64,000 bases of DNA from Coenobita brevimanus (Eukaryota > Arthropoda > Malacostraca > Decapoda > Coenobitidae), in assembly GCA_032717465.1 (NCBI GenBank), contig CM064697.1, forward strand, positions 7,157,533-7,221,532, in the 5' to 3' direction. The translations under genes and the position numbers were made by a program. This document shows positions 33,991-47,665 of the stretch, one piece after another. The notes under the pieces are model-generated. The model searched no databases and was not told the origin of the DNA. It was given only the letters and a program-made list of their open reading frames with translations. Numbering within the stretch: the stretch's first letter is position 1; the number at the start of each line of letters is the position of its first letter.

Positions 33991-34556
33991 TAATAAAATT
34001 TCAACTCTACTGCTCCGCCCGTAACATCGAGTTTGATTATTTTTCAGAGTACAACCTTTTTACGCCAATATCCGATCCCCCTGAACAATCAGCCATCGAA
34101 ACCATTGGCTTCAAGAGTCACAGTCTTTCGGGGGAGGGGGAGGGGGGGATTTTTACTGGACGCTTTGTGAAAATTAAGATAAATTATGTCCACAGCTTTG
34201 TTTCATCGTATATATTATAAAAGCACTCGAATAAATCCAGGACACTAATAAGATACAAAGGACTGCTCCAGAAACCATACTGTGCATTACTGGTGAGTTT
34301 TTTTCTTTACAAATGTCTAACTGTCCTGTCTGATAATGGTTCCCAACAATTTACAAACTACACGTATAATTCGAGTGGACGGTAATTACATGGTTGCGAT
34401 TAATTATTCAATTTGAAAATTAATAACAATTGCCAACTCCCAGTGAAGAGGTACTGGGCCACTCTTACACGAATTACTGGAAAGCTAAACCAAAAGTTAT
34501 GGTAATTCATTCTTAACTCTTTTACCCTCACAAATATTTTGTCAGGTCCAGTTGTT
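33991..34556 (-). mobile_element. CR1-like LINE reverse-transcriptase fossil
   Basis: Read on the minus strand from 34556 downward, with frameshifts and stops, short blocks match the CR1-type reverse-transcriptase order. They are GPDKIFVRVKEL (the GPDGI.PRVLKEL block), VPLHWELAIVINF (the VPEDWKLANV.P.F block), NYRPLELY (NYRPISLT), VVCKLLGTIIR, then NAQYGF (the QHGFR block). After these come YDETK and AVDIIYLNFHKA (the VD.IYLDF.KAFD catalytic block), ANGFDG and a VTSG-like VTGG. The conserved Asp of the YLDF motif is Asn here. The downstream catalytic FADD block was not found, so the copy is truncated and dead. Confidence 0.85.
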
Positions 34557-35377
34557 CAGGTGACATTAAGGTGACTGACTACAAATGGTGCATCACACTA
34601 ACTATAATGCCACTAACTATGCCACCATCTATATATATGGGCATGGTTAGGGGCATCATCCAATCAGCCATGCCAATAATAGCCATTACTTTTTAAAATA
34701 ATTATATCTGTGGTTAAGAACTTTCTCTTAACTTATATTTACAATCTTAAAAGGTTAAACACGATCACACCATTGTTACTTCTGATATTTTCTTTTCCAG
34801 CCAAAAACATTTTAAATATATTTTCTGGTGTGGCCACAACCGCAACTAAGATGTCTTCACCTTGTTTTGGCTGGTCTACAACTCGACGTAGTAAAGTTCT
34901 CGGGCAGCTGATGTATCGGTCGAACCCCGTGTGTGTGTGGATGAAAGTTTCCCAGTTCTAGGAGGGGTAAATAATTATCACTGAAGGTTAGAACGGTAAG
35001 GGTAAATTAATCCTTCTGAAATTTAATGACTGATATTGGTGTCGGTGTAAAAAAAAAAAAAAAAAAAAAAAAGAGGATGCAAATATCATCGCGAAACCCA
35101 TTGCTTCTACAAATATCATATCGCTGTTTAATGTCACGGTGCACAGTATAATTGTTGGCTATAGATATTTCATAACACCCTTTCCTCAGCAATTTATCAT
35201 GAGCTAAAAGGCTTAATATGCCCCGGCAGTTATTAATAAAAACAGAGCAAGAGAATGGCAAGCTGTACCAATCAATATTAATCGCTATGGAAAAGGTATT
35301 ACGAAGCCCAGAATGACGAGGAGACAGCTCACTTCATCATACCATTACTTCACATCACCACATGAGCTCATGCCCTC

Positions 35378-35378
<1 letters not shown>
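34557..35378. other. Unique AT-rich DNA with A24
   Basis: A poly-A run at 35049-35072. It is not obviously part of the LINE fossil, being upstream of it on its own strand. No gene recognised. Confidence 0.45.
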
Positions 35379-35436
<58 letters not shown>

Positions 35437-35440
35437 ACGC
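35379..35440. repeat. (AC)26 microsatellite
   Basis: AC run with one ATAC interruption at the end. Confidence 0.97.
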
Positions 35441-35839
35441 CTCATCGCACAAGCCCGGCCGGGACAAAGAGGGGACAGGCGAGGGGAAAACTAATGTTGA
35501 GAGAGGAACATATTGGTGGGAGGGTCGGCCATCAGTCAAGGTGCTGGTATTGACAGTACGCTTCATTACGCCTTCCCTTGATGACCCGCTCACCCCCCAA
35601 ACCTCATCCACCACTTCCTTCACACTCTTTAATTCTTATATTTTCCTTATTCTAAACTCTACCATAACTTTCCCTACTCAAATACACGTTCGAGTCTGTC
35701 TTCCAAACTTCTGTCACTAGCTTTGTTACCCTTCTCCCTTCTCGTCCCATTCTTTCTGTTCTTTCATACATCCTTCTTCAAGTTACAGTAAATACTTTAG
35801 TTCACTGTACCACTGCTACCATTAATACTGAAACCATCC
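35441..35839. other. Unique DNA
   Basis: CT-leaning from 35590. No gene recognised. Confidence 0.45.
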
Positions 35840-35862
35840 ATCTCTCTCTCTCTCTCTCTCTC
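35840..35862. repeat. (TC)11 microsatellite
   Basis: Uninterrupted TC run. Confidence 0.95.
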
Positions 35863-35980
35863 ACACATACTTCCACAATGAACTGTCCATACACTGCCAC
35901 TGCCACTCTTTCCATACCATTAAAATCCACTATTTTAGTCCATCAACCACGTATATTCTACACTCCCTAGGTACTACTGC
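35863..35980. other. Unique spacer
   Basis: Nothing recognised. Confidence 0.5.
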
Positions 35981-36330
35981 TCCATACACACCTCGCCACA
36001 CCATTAACACCACAACATGGCAAACAAACACCCGACATCACACCACACCTAGTCATACCAATAACACCACAACAAATCACCTTAATACAGCGCCCTAGCA
36101 CAAACAACGAACATCCTTTTCCACGCCATAAACACCTCGCCACACCAGTAATACCGCACCATACCGCCTTAATAACACACCCTAGTATAATAAACAAACA
36201 CTTTATCACGCACTAAACAAACACTCCATATCAAACAAAAATACACCACGCCACACCATTTATACCACACCATACCACACCAGCTTAATATTGCGTCCTA
36301 GTACCATAAACAAACACTGGTGACACACTC
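35981..36330. repeat. Degenerate CACACCA-rich tandem repeat, about 3 copies
   Basis: A CGCCACACCA(T/G)TAA(T/C)ACC(A/G)CA segment recurs near 35994, 36138 and 36250. It is followed by CCTTAATA or GCTTAATA, GC(G/C)(C/T)CCTAGTA and ATAAACAAACACT. Spacing is roughly 110-145 bp. A related CACACCA-rich stretch occurs at 40018-40110. Confidence 0.7.
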
Positions 36331-37329
36331 CACCCCAACTATCAACAGAGGTATGGGCGTAATGCATTCACTCCACCAAACTACCAACACACACATTATT
36401 TCCGCTACCAAAATGGTCATTGTATACTCGGGCAATAATTTATGAACACGTGATAAATCAATACAGGTCACAGGCCAATTTGTGCATAAGGCTGATGGAA
36501 CGGTAATAAAATGTAATACCCACAGAGTAACACCTGCACAATCCCCAATTCATACAACTCACTATCAGCTTCCATAATTTATCACGCAATCTTAACACAA
36601 CTGTTCAACATAGGAATCCTTGTTAGCATCAGACTCCAATTTTTTTTTTCTTTTTTCACCTTTTGTTGCTCTAGCCATCTTCGAAAATTCTGACAACCAG
36701 ACCTGGCCAAGACAGACTTCAGTAATCAATCCATCACTGCCAAAGCAACATAGCTTGCAAGCACCTTATCGTCAACACTTTACCACAGTGACTGACAAAA
36801 TCTTACAATATGGTCCAACAGTGGACGGTTAATCACAAGGTGGCGAAATCTAAGTTCATTTCTGACTGTTGCTAAGACCAGAATGGCTATCATATATTGG
36901 CTTGTAATACAAGTACTTTCACTGTTCTCCATCAATTAAACCAAGTCGTCATAAAAAAATCAGAACTTGCATCCACCCTGGATGAGATACTGCTAGCTTA
37001 CCGTAGTCTAGACTGTAAGTATTAATTCTTCGTGGTAGCATGTGGTACTGACAGACGGAAGATGACGGTTTGCACTTTCCTGACAGGTGCAGGCAGTTCT
37101 ACTATACGCATTACCTGTGCTACGCAGACCCAAATAACAACACATTGTCACAAAAGGAAAGGCTCGCCACATCTGTCTGTATTATGCTGTGCATATATTT
37201 GAGAGGCTTGAGTGGCTTATGAAATACAGGCTGAAGTGATTATAAGCCATGATGTATATAGTTCCACACGCTCGAGTGTGAGTAGTTTACTGAGCCTCAG
37301 AAACCAGCATCACAGCCCCTTCAGTTTTC
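36331..37329. other. Unique DNA
   Basis: About 1 kb of normal-complexity sequence. The 70-codon + frame at 36620-36832 has no recognisable domain, and no RNA gene is seen. Confidence 0.45.

Positions 37330-37425
<96 letters not shown>
37330..37425. repeat. (GT)48 microsatellite
   Basis: Uninterrupted GT run of about 96 bases. Confidence 0.98.
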
Positions 37426-37427
<2 letters not shown>

Positions 37428-38249
37428 CCATCAAGCTCCACTGCTCCATCGCCTACTCGCATGGGCCACAGAACCTATCTGTGTTAGTCCTCACCCTTCA
37501 TTTCACGCCCTGTGGGAGCCGACATCTATCTTACGTCCCTCGGAAACTTGGATAAACATCACTCTTATTGTCTCACAAGGACGGAGCCTCAGGTGGCTGG
37601 GGGAGAAAGGGGGAGGGGCAGACCGGGTGAATTATTGCCTTATTTTACCAGGGAGCTGAATTAATTACAAAGTTTTACTGTGTGGGATGAGAAGAGGATA
37701 AGCCTTCCACTGACACAGATACCTCATTTAAAACTGAAATCACATTCTCAGAAGTTTGGAAGAAAGAAAGTTATCTGGAGATTATGTTACGCTATATCTC
37801 TGCTACATAAATAAAAGATGCACTCATAAATCAAAAGGCATTCTGGCTTAACCAGCTTAGGAGCTTTTTACCTCACCTCATAAACTTTAAAATTGTCTCT
37901 TTCACTTATTATAATACTACCTATCATATTTGAGCCACTATTACTCAGCAGAGGGAAAGACTCCGCAAACAAGGGTTAAAAAACACAGTCATGACGTAAG
38001 CTACTACACACAACACCAAACCTGATAAATTATCTACTTGCGTCTCCACTTTCGAGACCAGCGATTTCTGAGCATGAGTTCAATCTCTTCGCTGCTGCAT
38101 TATCAGGGAAAATTGTCATCCATCTAAATGTTAAGCCGGACAAAGAAAACTTAGTTTCTTTAATCTTATATGTTACCATCTACGGACGCCATCCAAAAAC
38201 AAGTTCAAGGTAATCCGTGTAGAGTATCTCACTAGACCTTGATCCGTAC
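37426..38249. other. Unique DNA
   Basis: No gene recognised. One GGTGGCTGGGGGAG phrase superficially resembles a LINE tail but has no supporting context. Confidence 0.45.
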
Positions 38250-38412
38250 TAACCCCTCCAATCCAGTGACGCATTTTCTATTTTATTATTGCTGCCTTCA
38301 GACTATTTCATTCAGCAGAGGAGAAAATTTTCGTACTGGAGAGGTCAGATATAGCTTTCACTTAGCTTTTGTAAGCTGAATATAACTGTCTGATGATAGT
38401 GAGAATAAAATA
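38250..38412 (+). mobile_element. Family 1 foldback element, 3' end lost
   Basis: The left terminus TAACCCCTCCAATCCAGTGACG is followed by TTATTGCTGCCTTCAGACTATTTC as one core and GGAGAGGTCAGATATAGCTTTC. The inverted second core is GTAAGCTGAATATAACTGTC (38372-38391), then AGAATAAAATA. The right terminus GAAGGGGTTAA is missing. Confidence 0.75.
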
Positions 38413-38838
38413 CAAACTACTTCATCGAACTGACGTGATAAATCCGTGTCCACCCTCCTTAGCACGGCCTCCTCACCTGACCTCACGCAAGCTGTTCCTC
38501 TCCCACAAAATTACTCCTGGTGGGGGTCCGAGCACCAGACTTAATGCCGGCACCAGACAGGCCTTGTTTACCCACAGCTCCGGCGATGTAACACCCGACA
38601 TGCATAACCCAAATTGCGACTGGACATCAATAATTAACGCCGGGCAGGGGGCACTAACTACAGGCTCCTGACGAATCTACCTGTCGACCTGAGCCTCGCC
38701 TCCCCACAAACTTGCTCTTTACCTGGCAAATTACTGGGCAAAAAATATAGGGGCAATCTTGACCCTCCCCCACCCTCCCTAGCACACGTCGGCAAATCAC
38801 GGGGAATTACTCGCTTGGGAGCTGGGGTTCTGAGATAG
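38413..38838. other. Unique GC-richer DNA
   Basis: Normal-complexity sequence with a 92-codon + frame (38393-38671) overlapping the preceding element. Nothing recognisable. Confidence 0.4.
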
Positions 38839-38945
38839 AATGAGGTAAAGCTGCGAGAAGGGTTGAGGGGAGGTTCACAAAGAGGTTAAAATATAGGATG
38901 AGGTAAAGCTGCTACAAGGGCTGGGAGAGGTTCAGACAAAAGGTG
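38839..38945. repeat. 58-bp direct duplication
   Basis: TGAGGTAAAGCTGC starts at 38841 and 38899. Both copies continue with AAGGG(T/C)TG, GAG and AGGTTCA. Confidence 0.85.
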
Positions 38946-39530
38946 GAAGACTGGGTTAGTTTGAGAAGAATGAGGTGAGGGCATGGAATAATGGAGCTAA
39001 GGTAGAAATGGAATAAGAAACATGTTTGTAAATTGTAACAGAATTCCAGAATGAAGATGCGATGAAGACGAAATGCCACTAATGAAGGATGAAAATTTGA
39101 ATGACGATGGAAAAAATATATATTCTGCCTGAGTGAAGAAACTAGAAACTGATATAGATGAAAAAAGAAAAAAGTAGATACGGCTGAGGTTAGGGAGATA
39201 ATGCCAAATTTGAGAGATGATGTGAAACAGGAAAATAAGGTGAAACTAGAAAAACGAAAAGTTAAAAATCGACTAGAAATTAAAATACAATGAGACAACC
39301 TTAGGGATGAGTAAAGGTGAAGATGTTCAGGCCGGGGGATCAACCGTCAGGGATAATTCTACTCATTTTTCTCATTCGTAAAACATCAACCACTCACTTT
39401 ACTACATGTATAAATCTCATATATACTCATCTACAAAATGAAGGTACACTAAACTTCACAATATAGCTTTGAATGTTGCATAAAAATAAACCTAGACAAT
39501 TTCGCGTGCCGTAAATGTGAAATACTGACC
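38946..39530. other. Purine-leaning unique DNA
   Basis: No gene recognised. The minus-strand frame (143 codons) is Phe/Ser/His-rich and reflects the A/G-rich + strand. Confidence 0.5.
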
Positions 39531-39625
39531 TTGTTCACCTGGCGCCGAGAAGGTATATATGTGAGAGGAGTCAGGCCACCACACCTGTGCGGTAATTACG
39601 CAGCCCACCTGAGGGGTATTTGTAG
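39531..39625. promoter_or_regulatory. Cluster of three CACCTG E-boxes
   Basis: CACCTG occurs at 39537, 39582 and 39606 around a TATATA at about 39553 and GGTAATTACG at 39591. CACCTG is the recognition core of Snail/ZEB-type and some bHLH proteins. Function is inferred from motif clustering only; three matches in about 75 bases can also arise by chance. Confidence 0.15.
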
Positions 39626-42404
<2,779 letters not shown>

Positions 42405-42790
42405 GAAAAAAGGAACTTTATAGTTCTGATCCGATTTAAACAAACCTTGGTAGAAGGGTAAAGGATTAGCAATGGATGGGGTTCACAGGACAGTGTCCAA
42501 CTTTCGGCCTTTTAACTTAAAAGTTGTTATTCACTTTGTATTGAACTTGATGGAATGATTTAGAGTCAAGAATAGATTAAAATATCCAATTTCTGAGAAC
42601 AATGTGGCCAAGGTCACTGTCACAGGGCAAGTTCATCTTAAACACTTTTGATCCACTTTGAACTAAACTTAGTGGAGGGGTATAGTGGAGGGGTATGTGG
42701 TAATGCAAGGATGAAGTATTTCAAGTTTGAGAACAATTGGTCAAAAGTGACAGTCACCGAGCTGTGTCAAAAGTTTGGTCACAGACCAAT
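42405..42790 (+). repeat. Degenerate satellite-like tandem repeat, about 3 units of 100-120 bp
   Basis: A block reading TGATCC(G/A)(A/C)TTTGAAC(A/T)AA(A/C)CTT(G/A)GT(G/A)GAAGGGTA, or variants, starts near 42430, 42530 and 42645. Two units then contain TTTGAGAACAAT(T/G)(T/G)G(T/C)CAA and a GGTCA(C/A)(T/A)GTCAC segment (42600-42625 and 42728-42762). A short block of the same kind occurs inside the family 1 copy at 63623. The repeat style, with GATTTGAAC.AAACTTGGTGG followed by GGTCAAGGTCA, is familiar from invertebrate interspersed and tandem repeats. Confidence 0.65.
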
Positions 42791-42983
42791 TACCAGGCGT
42801 GGGTGTTGCTCTCTCTTAGTGCTCCTTGTTATTTTCCCCAGAAAATGTTATTCATCTCAAGAGAGACTTTTCCAGCTGGATACAGCTAGTGACAGCCTTC
42901 ATTAATTCCATCACTACAACGACGCGCTTAGGTTATAAATATTTAAAAAAAAAAATGGAATTTCTTACCTAACGGCAGAATTA

Positions 42984-42986
<3 letters not shown>
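42791..42986. other. Unique spacer
   Basis: Nothing recognised. Confidence 0.5.

Positions 42987-43047
<61 letters not shown>
42987..43047. repeat. (AT)27(AC)3 microsatellite
   Basis: Uninterrupted AT run ending in ACACACA. Confidence 0.97.
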
Positions 43048-43597
43048 ATGCAGGAAGATGTGTGGACGGTAATGCGCCAATAACCATCGGAACAAGTCAA
43101 GGCAGCAAAACAATATATAATTCCATCTCTACATTTTTTTCTTCTTTCTTTACTCCAGCAGGGGCCATTATGGTTTAGTGTAAGTGGTCCTCAAAAGTGT
43201 CATAATAATGTTATTATTATTAAACAACCGATCACTGAACAGACAAAAATGGAGGGATTTGATTACATGTTTTACTGCCTTGACCTTGTTCCGACTTTTT
43301 TTTTTTTTTTTTTTGGGGGGGGGGGCACTACCCCCACATCTTCATACATTTTATGATTTTCTTAATACATGTGGACCACAATAACAATTGCTAGACAAAT
43401 ATTCATACTAAAAAACTTGATCACACTTCACACCAAACATCAGGTAGGAAATAAAGATACTCGGCACACAAAGGAGCAAACGACACATCAGAACACACAC
43501 AGCATACTGGAGCACACACGCCACAGATCATTGACTACCCCGGAGCAAACACATAGTATCCAGACCACGTAGTGCACACACACACAATCCCACGAAA

Positions 43598-43599
<2 letters not shown>
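43048..43599. other. Unique DNA with T19G11
   Basis: A T run followed directly by a G run at 43297-43325. CA-rich phrases from 43470. No gene recognised. Confidence 0.5.

Positions 43600-43633
<34 letters not shown>
43600..43633. repeat. (AC)17 microsatellite
   Basis: Uninterrupted AC run. Confidence 0.96.
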
Positions 43634-43636
<3 letters not shown>

Positions 43637-43857
43637 TAAAACAACACGCACTAGAAATCCAACACAGTGACCAGTTAATTTTAAGACCTTAATGAACATG
43701 TCAAAACACAACAGAATTAATTTGATTTCAAAACTACAGGCGATGATACACTCATATTATTCCTACCACACACACACACACGGAAATGTAGTCTAGCCAC
43801 AACCTTCCTTGGGGGTAAGTCGGGCATAACACCCCGATCCAATTTCCGAGGCGAAGG
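43634..43857. other. Unique spacer
   Basis: A short ACACAC run near 43771. Nothing else recognised. Confidence 0.5.
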
Positions 43858-44620
43858 GAGTGTCGTGCACAGCTTACCGGCCGGAATTAACCCACCACAA
43901 TCGCTACAGCGAGGTACAAGGCCATTGAGAGGTTGGGAGGCGGGTGGGGGAGTGTGGGAGTGGAGGCAGGAGGTGGGAGACTAAGGAGGAGGAAGAGGAA
44001 TATGTGGGAGAGTGTGGGAGAGGACGAGGAGGTGGGAGACGATTAAGGAGAGGGTGAGTGGGATGGGTGGCTGGGAGATTAGGAGGAGAATGAGATGAGA
44101 GGTTGAAAGAGGATCAGGAGAAAATTAAGACTACAGTGAGATACAGCAGGGATGAGAGAAGGTGGAAAGCAAGTGAAAGAGTGTGGAAGAGGAGGAAGGA
44201 GATGGGAGAGTGGGATGAGTGGGTGGCAGAGCAGGGGGAGTGTAAAGAGGGTGGATGAAAAGGGATTGGGAAAATAGTAAAACAGGTGGGTGGGAGACAG
44301 CAGGGAAACAGTACAGAAGAGGGAGAATCAACAGATAGTGTGAGATGGGAAACTGAGAAAGGTGGACATAGAGTGGAAGAATGATGATGATGATGATGAG
44401 AGAAACACGGTTCAGGATGAGTGTAAAGGACAGGAGAAGGAGGAGGAGGGGAGAGAGAAGAGGAGGGGGGAACGGATGCGTGGGAGGTAGAGAAACGCTC
44501 CTAGAAGGTGGGGAAAAGAAGGTTAAGGAAAGAAATGGATAAGCGGGGATTACGAAAAGTGTCATGGACTGCCTACAGGCCAGAATTAACCCACAGTCGT
44601 CGTTACGGTGACATACAACT
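43858..44620. repeat. Purine-rich block flanked by a 700-bp spaced duplication
   Basis: A segment with GTGTCGTGCACAGCTTACCG, then GCCGGAATTAACCCAC, at 43860-43915 is repeated in diverged form at 44558-44612 (GTGTCATGGACTGCCTACAG, then GCCAGAATTAACCCAC). Both are followed by a GA-rich stretch with GGGAGAGTGTGGGAG or GAGAGTGGGATGAGTG phrases. This fits an old tandem duplication of about 700 bp. Confidence 0.65.
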
Positions 44621-46320
44621 GCAATAACAGTGGGTGCAAGGGGAGGAATGAGGGTGAGAGTGGGATGAGTGAGTGGGAGAGGAGCATGAAAGAATGGGTG
44701 GGCATGAGAGTAAGAGGAGGTGGAATAGATGGCTGGAAGAGAAGGGAGGCTGGAAGCGATAGGAGCACGATGAAAAAAGAGATCAATAAAAAGGAGAGGG
44801 AGAAGAGTAGGACTAAGAACACAATGGAATGGAGAGTGAGAAGAATAAGAGGGGTTGGTATGAGTCGTTAGGAAATTTGGAGGGCGACAGGGAATGAGAG
44901 GAAAAACAGAAGTGGGACTAGGATGCGTGAAAGTTAGGGGAAAAGAGCAGAGAAAGTAGGGAGGATTGCTGAAAAAAGAGGACGAGAGGAAGAGGAAGAA
45001 GGATACTAAAGAGAAAGTGGTGGGTGGAATAAAGGATGTGAAGGTCAGGCAGAGAAAAGTAATGAAAAACGGGAGAAGGAAGAGTAAGGGAGGAAGAAAG
45101 TGGGGAAGAATGGGTGGCCAGGGAGGTGGATGAGGTGAATGAGAGATTAGATGCAGTCATACGGCAAGGAATGGATGGGATATGGTAGGCTAAGTAAGTG
45201 GAAGAGAAGAAAGAATAGACAAATAAGTACGACAAGGAGAATGACGAAAATGAAAAGTACACGTGGAGAGAATGAGAGGATGAAGAACAATGGGAAAGGT
45301 GAAGAGCGAAACGTATGTGTAGGTGGAGCAATAGCTGGTGTAGATGGAAAATGATGAGAAGGTAATAGAAGTGGAAGTGGAAGGACGATATGAAGACAAA
45401 GTGGAGAAGAGTGGGCAGGAGAGGTAGATGACGTGTAAGACGAATGGATGAAACAGGAGTGACAGTTAGAATAAGTGATAGAGGAAGTAAAGACGGCATG
45501 ACAAGCACGTGGCGAAAAAGTGAGAAAGTGGGAAAGGGAGGAATTAAAGTGAGAATAGAAATAAGAGTGGAAAAAAACAAACAAGTGGGAGAAAAAAGAA
45601 GAAAAGGAATGGATGTCAAGGGAGGGAGGGAAGGTAAGAGAAGGAGAGGGTTGGAAGAAAGTGGTGATGAACAGAGGGTGACCAGTAGGTAGTGAGTGGC
45701 AGTAGATGTGGGAGAGTCCAAAGCTTGAGTCTAACTTGGAGGAGGCGTAGATGGGAGGGAGGGGAAGAAAAAGCAAGCATGCGAATGACAGGTGAATAAG
45801 TAGGAAATGAGAAGAGGGGGAGAAAGAGGGCGAGGTAGAAGGTCAGTGTGTGTGTGTGTGGGGGGGGATAAGGGGGAAGAGGATGAAAGGGAAAATGAAG
45901 CTGAAGAAAGTAAAGTGATACGGAACTGCAAATACTGGAGTGTAAGTGGAGGGAGAAATTCAAAGGAGACGAAAGATACATGCGACAGACACATGATAGT
46001 AAGAGGGCCAGATGAATGAGGGGGAAGGAGACAAAGGGTGGGGGAGAGAGAATGAAATGGAAGTGGAATGAAAGGGTAAGATAGAGAGAAATGATGGGGG
46101 AGGACGATGGATGAATGGGAGAAACAGAAATTTGGATGTGACAACGAGAGTGTGATGAAGGCAATGCGGTGGGAAGAAAGTGAGACAAGAAAAACAGTAC
46201 CAATAATATGAAAGCCAGTAAATGCAGCAATGGAAAAAATAAATGCGAGCAAGGGTCTGGAGGTAACAGCAGTGGGATGGACAGCTAGTGTGGTCGTGGG
46301 TGATGACTGGGAGTAAATAA
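44621..46320. repeat. Long purine-rich block
   Basis: About 1.7 kb dominated by A and G on the + strand (GGAAGAGAA, GAGTGGG, AAGTGGAA), with a (TG)8G9 piece at 45846-45870. Irregular repetition of GGAGA, GTGGA and AATGAGAG suggests decayed short-unit arrays. Minus-strand frames up to 267 codons (44918-45721) are Ser/Leu/Pro/His/Phe-rich composition products. Confidence 0.75.
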
Positions 46321-46334
46321 ATAGTCTTCTTGCG
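46321..46334. other. Junction
   Basis: Short junction between the purine block and a family 1 fragment. Confidence 0.3.
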
Positions 46335-46480
46335 TTTCATTCTTGCTATTTCTAGACCATTTCATTCGGCTTAGGAGAAACTTTTCGAACTTGGGGAAAT
46401 GCAGTCTTCATTCACCCCTTCAATACCAAGCGGCTCTCCTAACCTGATTAAAATCCTCTGGCATCAGCAAAGTTTAAACT
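46335..46480 (+). mobile_element. Family 1 foldback element, termini lost
   Basis: CATTCTTGCTATTTCTAGACC then ATTTCATTCGGCTTAGGAGAAAC (left core, 46353-46381), TTCGAACTTGGGG, CACCCCTTCAATACCAAGCGG and CTAACCTGATTAAAATCCTC (right core, 46439-46458). Order and spacing match the 63623 copy. Confidence 0.75.
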
Positions 46481-46540
46481 AAAAACACTCCATCAAAATG
46501 AAATTATTTAAAATGAATCAAACGGGAAGATGAGGTTTTA
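46481..46540. other. Spacer
   Basis: Nothing recognised. Confidence 0.4.
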
Positions 46541-46587
46541 TACACACACAAACACACACACACACACACACATACATACATACATAC

Positions 46588-46639
<52 letters not shown>
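46541..46639. repeat. Compound (CA)n(CATA)n(AT)24 microsatellite
   Basis: CA units with one interruption, then CATA tetranucleotides (46571-46590), then an AT run to 46639. Confidence 0.97.
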
Positions 46640-46645
<6 letters not shown>

Positions 46646-47020
46646 CAAAACGAAGAAGGTGACGAATTACTGAGCTGAAAATATGAAAACTACAAATGAT
46701 ATCACTGCCTTGGCTAAAATACGAGGCCCTCAAAAATAAATCCTCCTGCAAAGTCACTGGCCTCCGCTAATATGATAACCTGGTATCATCACTCTCAGCT
46801 TCCCCGTGGCCAAAATCAAGACACACGCTTTTTTCCCCTCACTAATTATGGCCTTAAAAATGCAGAGGCGGCATGATGAGAGTGATCAGCTTAAGACGAC
46901 GTAATTAGGAACGGTGTTGTCGGAGCTCTTCCCTCACGTGGCCTTCGACAAACTCCACCACCACTGCAGTTAGGAATGAGTTAGGAATATGGGGCCTTTC
47001 TCTACTATTGCGCTTCTGGC
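46640..47020. other. Unique DNA
   Basis: Normal-complexity sequence. Nothing recognised. Confidence 0.45.
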
Positions 47021-47257
47021 TACTATATTCTTTTCACTTTAACTTGGGGCAGATTTTCATCCTTTTGTAGCTTATTTCACTTAATTCGGTGGCAAAAAAA
47101 AGAAAGACAGAAAAAGAAAACACTGCGGCTCTAGACTCTTTCCATTTGCACAATTTTCGTGACTAGCATCATACTCAGGTGTTTATCGGTTTATACAACT
47201 TAGCATTTAAGATGGAGAGATGGTAGTCTTAGGTCGTTAGAGTAAAAGGGGAATAAT
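47021..47257 (+). mobile_element. Family 2 short inverted-repeat element
   Basis: ACTATATTCTTTTCACTTTAAC then TTGGGGCAGATTTTCATCC, CTTTTGTAGCTTATTTCAC, GACTAGCATCATACTC and TTAGAGTAAAAGGGGAATAA at the end. The two ends are imperfect inverses. No coding capacity. Confidence 0.8.
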
Positions 47258-47367
47258 TAATAGTATTCTTTGCCTAACTATACAGGATTATAAAGATATT
47301 CACTATGTAGGTCTATGTACTTATACTGGGCAGTCAGTGTATCGGTCATTTTTTTTCTGCTTACAAC
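47258..47367. other. Spacer
   Basis: Nothing recognised. Confidence 0.5.
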
Positions 47368-47381
47368 TCTCTCTGTCTCTG

Positions 47382-47467
<86 letters not shown>
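47368..47467. repeat. Compound (CT)n(CA)31 microsatellite
   Basis: CT/CTGT units switch to an uninterrupted CA run at about 47405. Confidence 0.97.
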
Positions 47468-47470
<3 letters not shown>

Positions 47471-47665
47471 AAACCAAACAATCACTCCCTCTCACTCTCC
47501 CCTTCCTTTCCATTTTCCCTTACCACGCTCCCAGTCCCCTCTCCTGTGTGTAATATCGAGTAATCAAGACGTTTCAGCCCGCCTCCGGTCCGCTGTATAC
47601 CGGCTCTGATTAGCAATTAACACCACTGTCCTCTCCACCTCCTCTACTTCCTCTGTGCATTCGTC
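47468..47665. other. Unique DNA, CT-rich start
   Basis: Nothing recognised. Confidence 0.5.

Noticed and set aside
34915..34935. tRNA-like GGTTCGA on the minus strand
   Set aside because: No A-box, acceptor stem or anticodon stem can be drawn around it.
37590..37620. GGTGGCTGGG phrase resembling the LINE W/LGHV region
   Set aside because: None of the neighbouring LINE blocks (GRPKK, W.EV, DRA.W) is present on either strand.
38393..38671. 92-codon plus-strand frame
   Set aside because: It begins inside a family 1 element and shows no recognisable motif.
44918..45721. Minus-strand open frame of about 267 codons
   Set aside because: Same reason: the + strand is purine-rich, and the translated sequence is Ser/Leu/Pro/His/Phe-rich without motifs.
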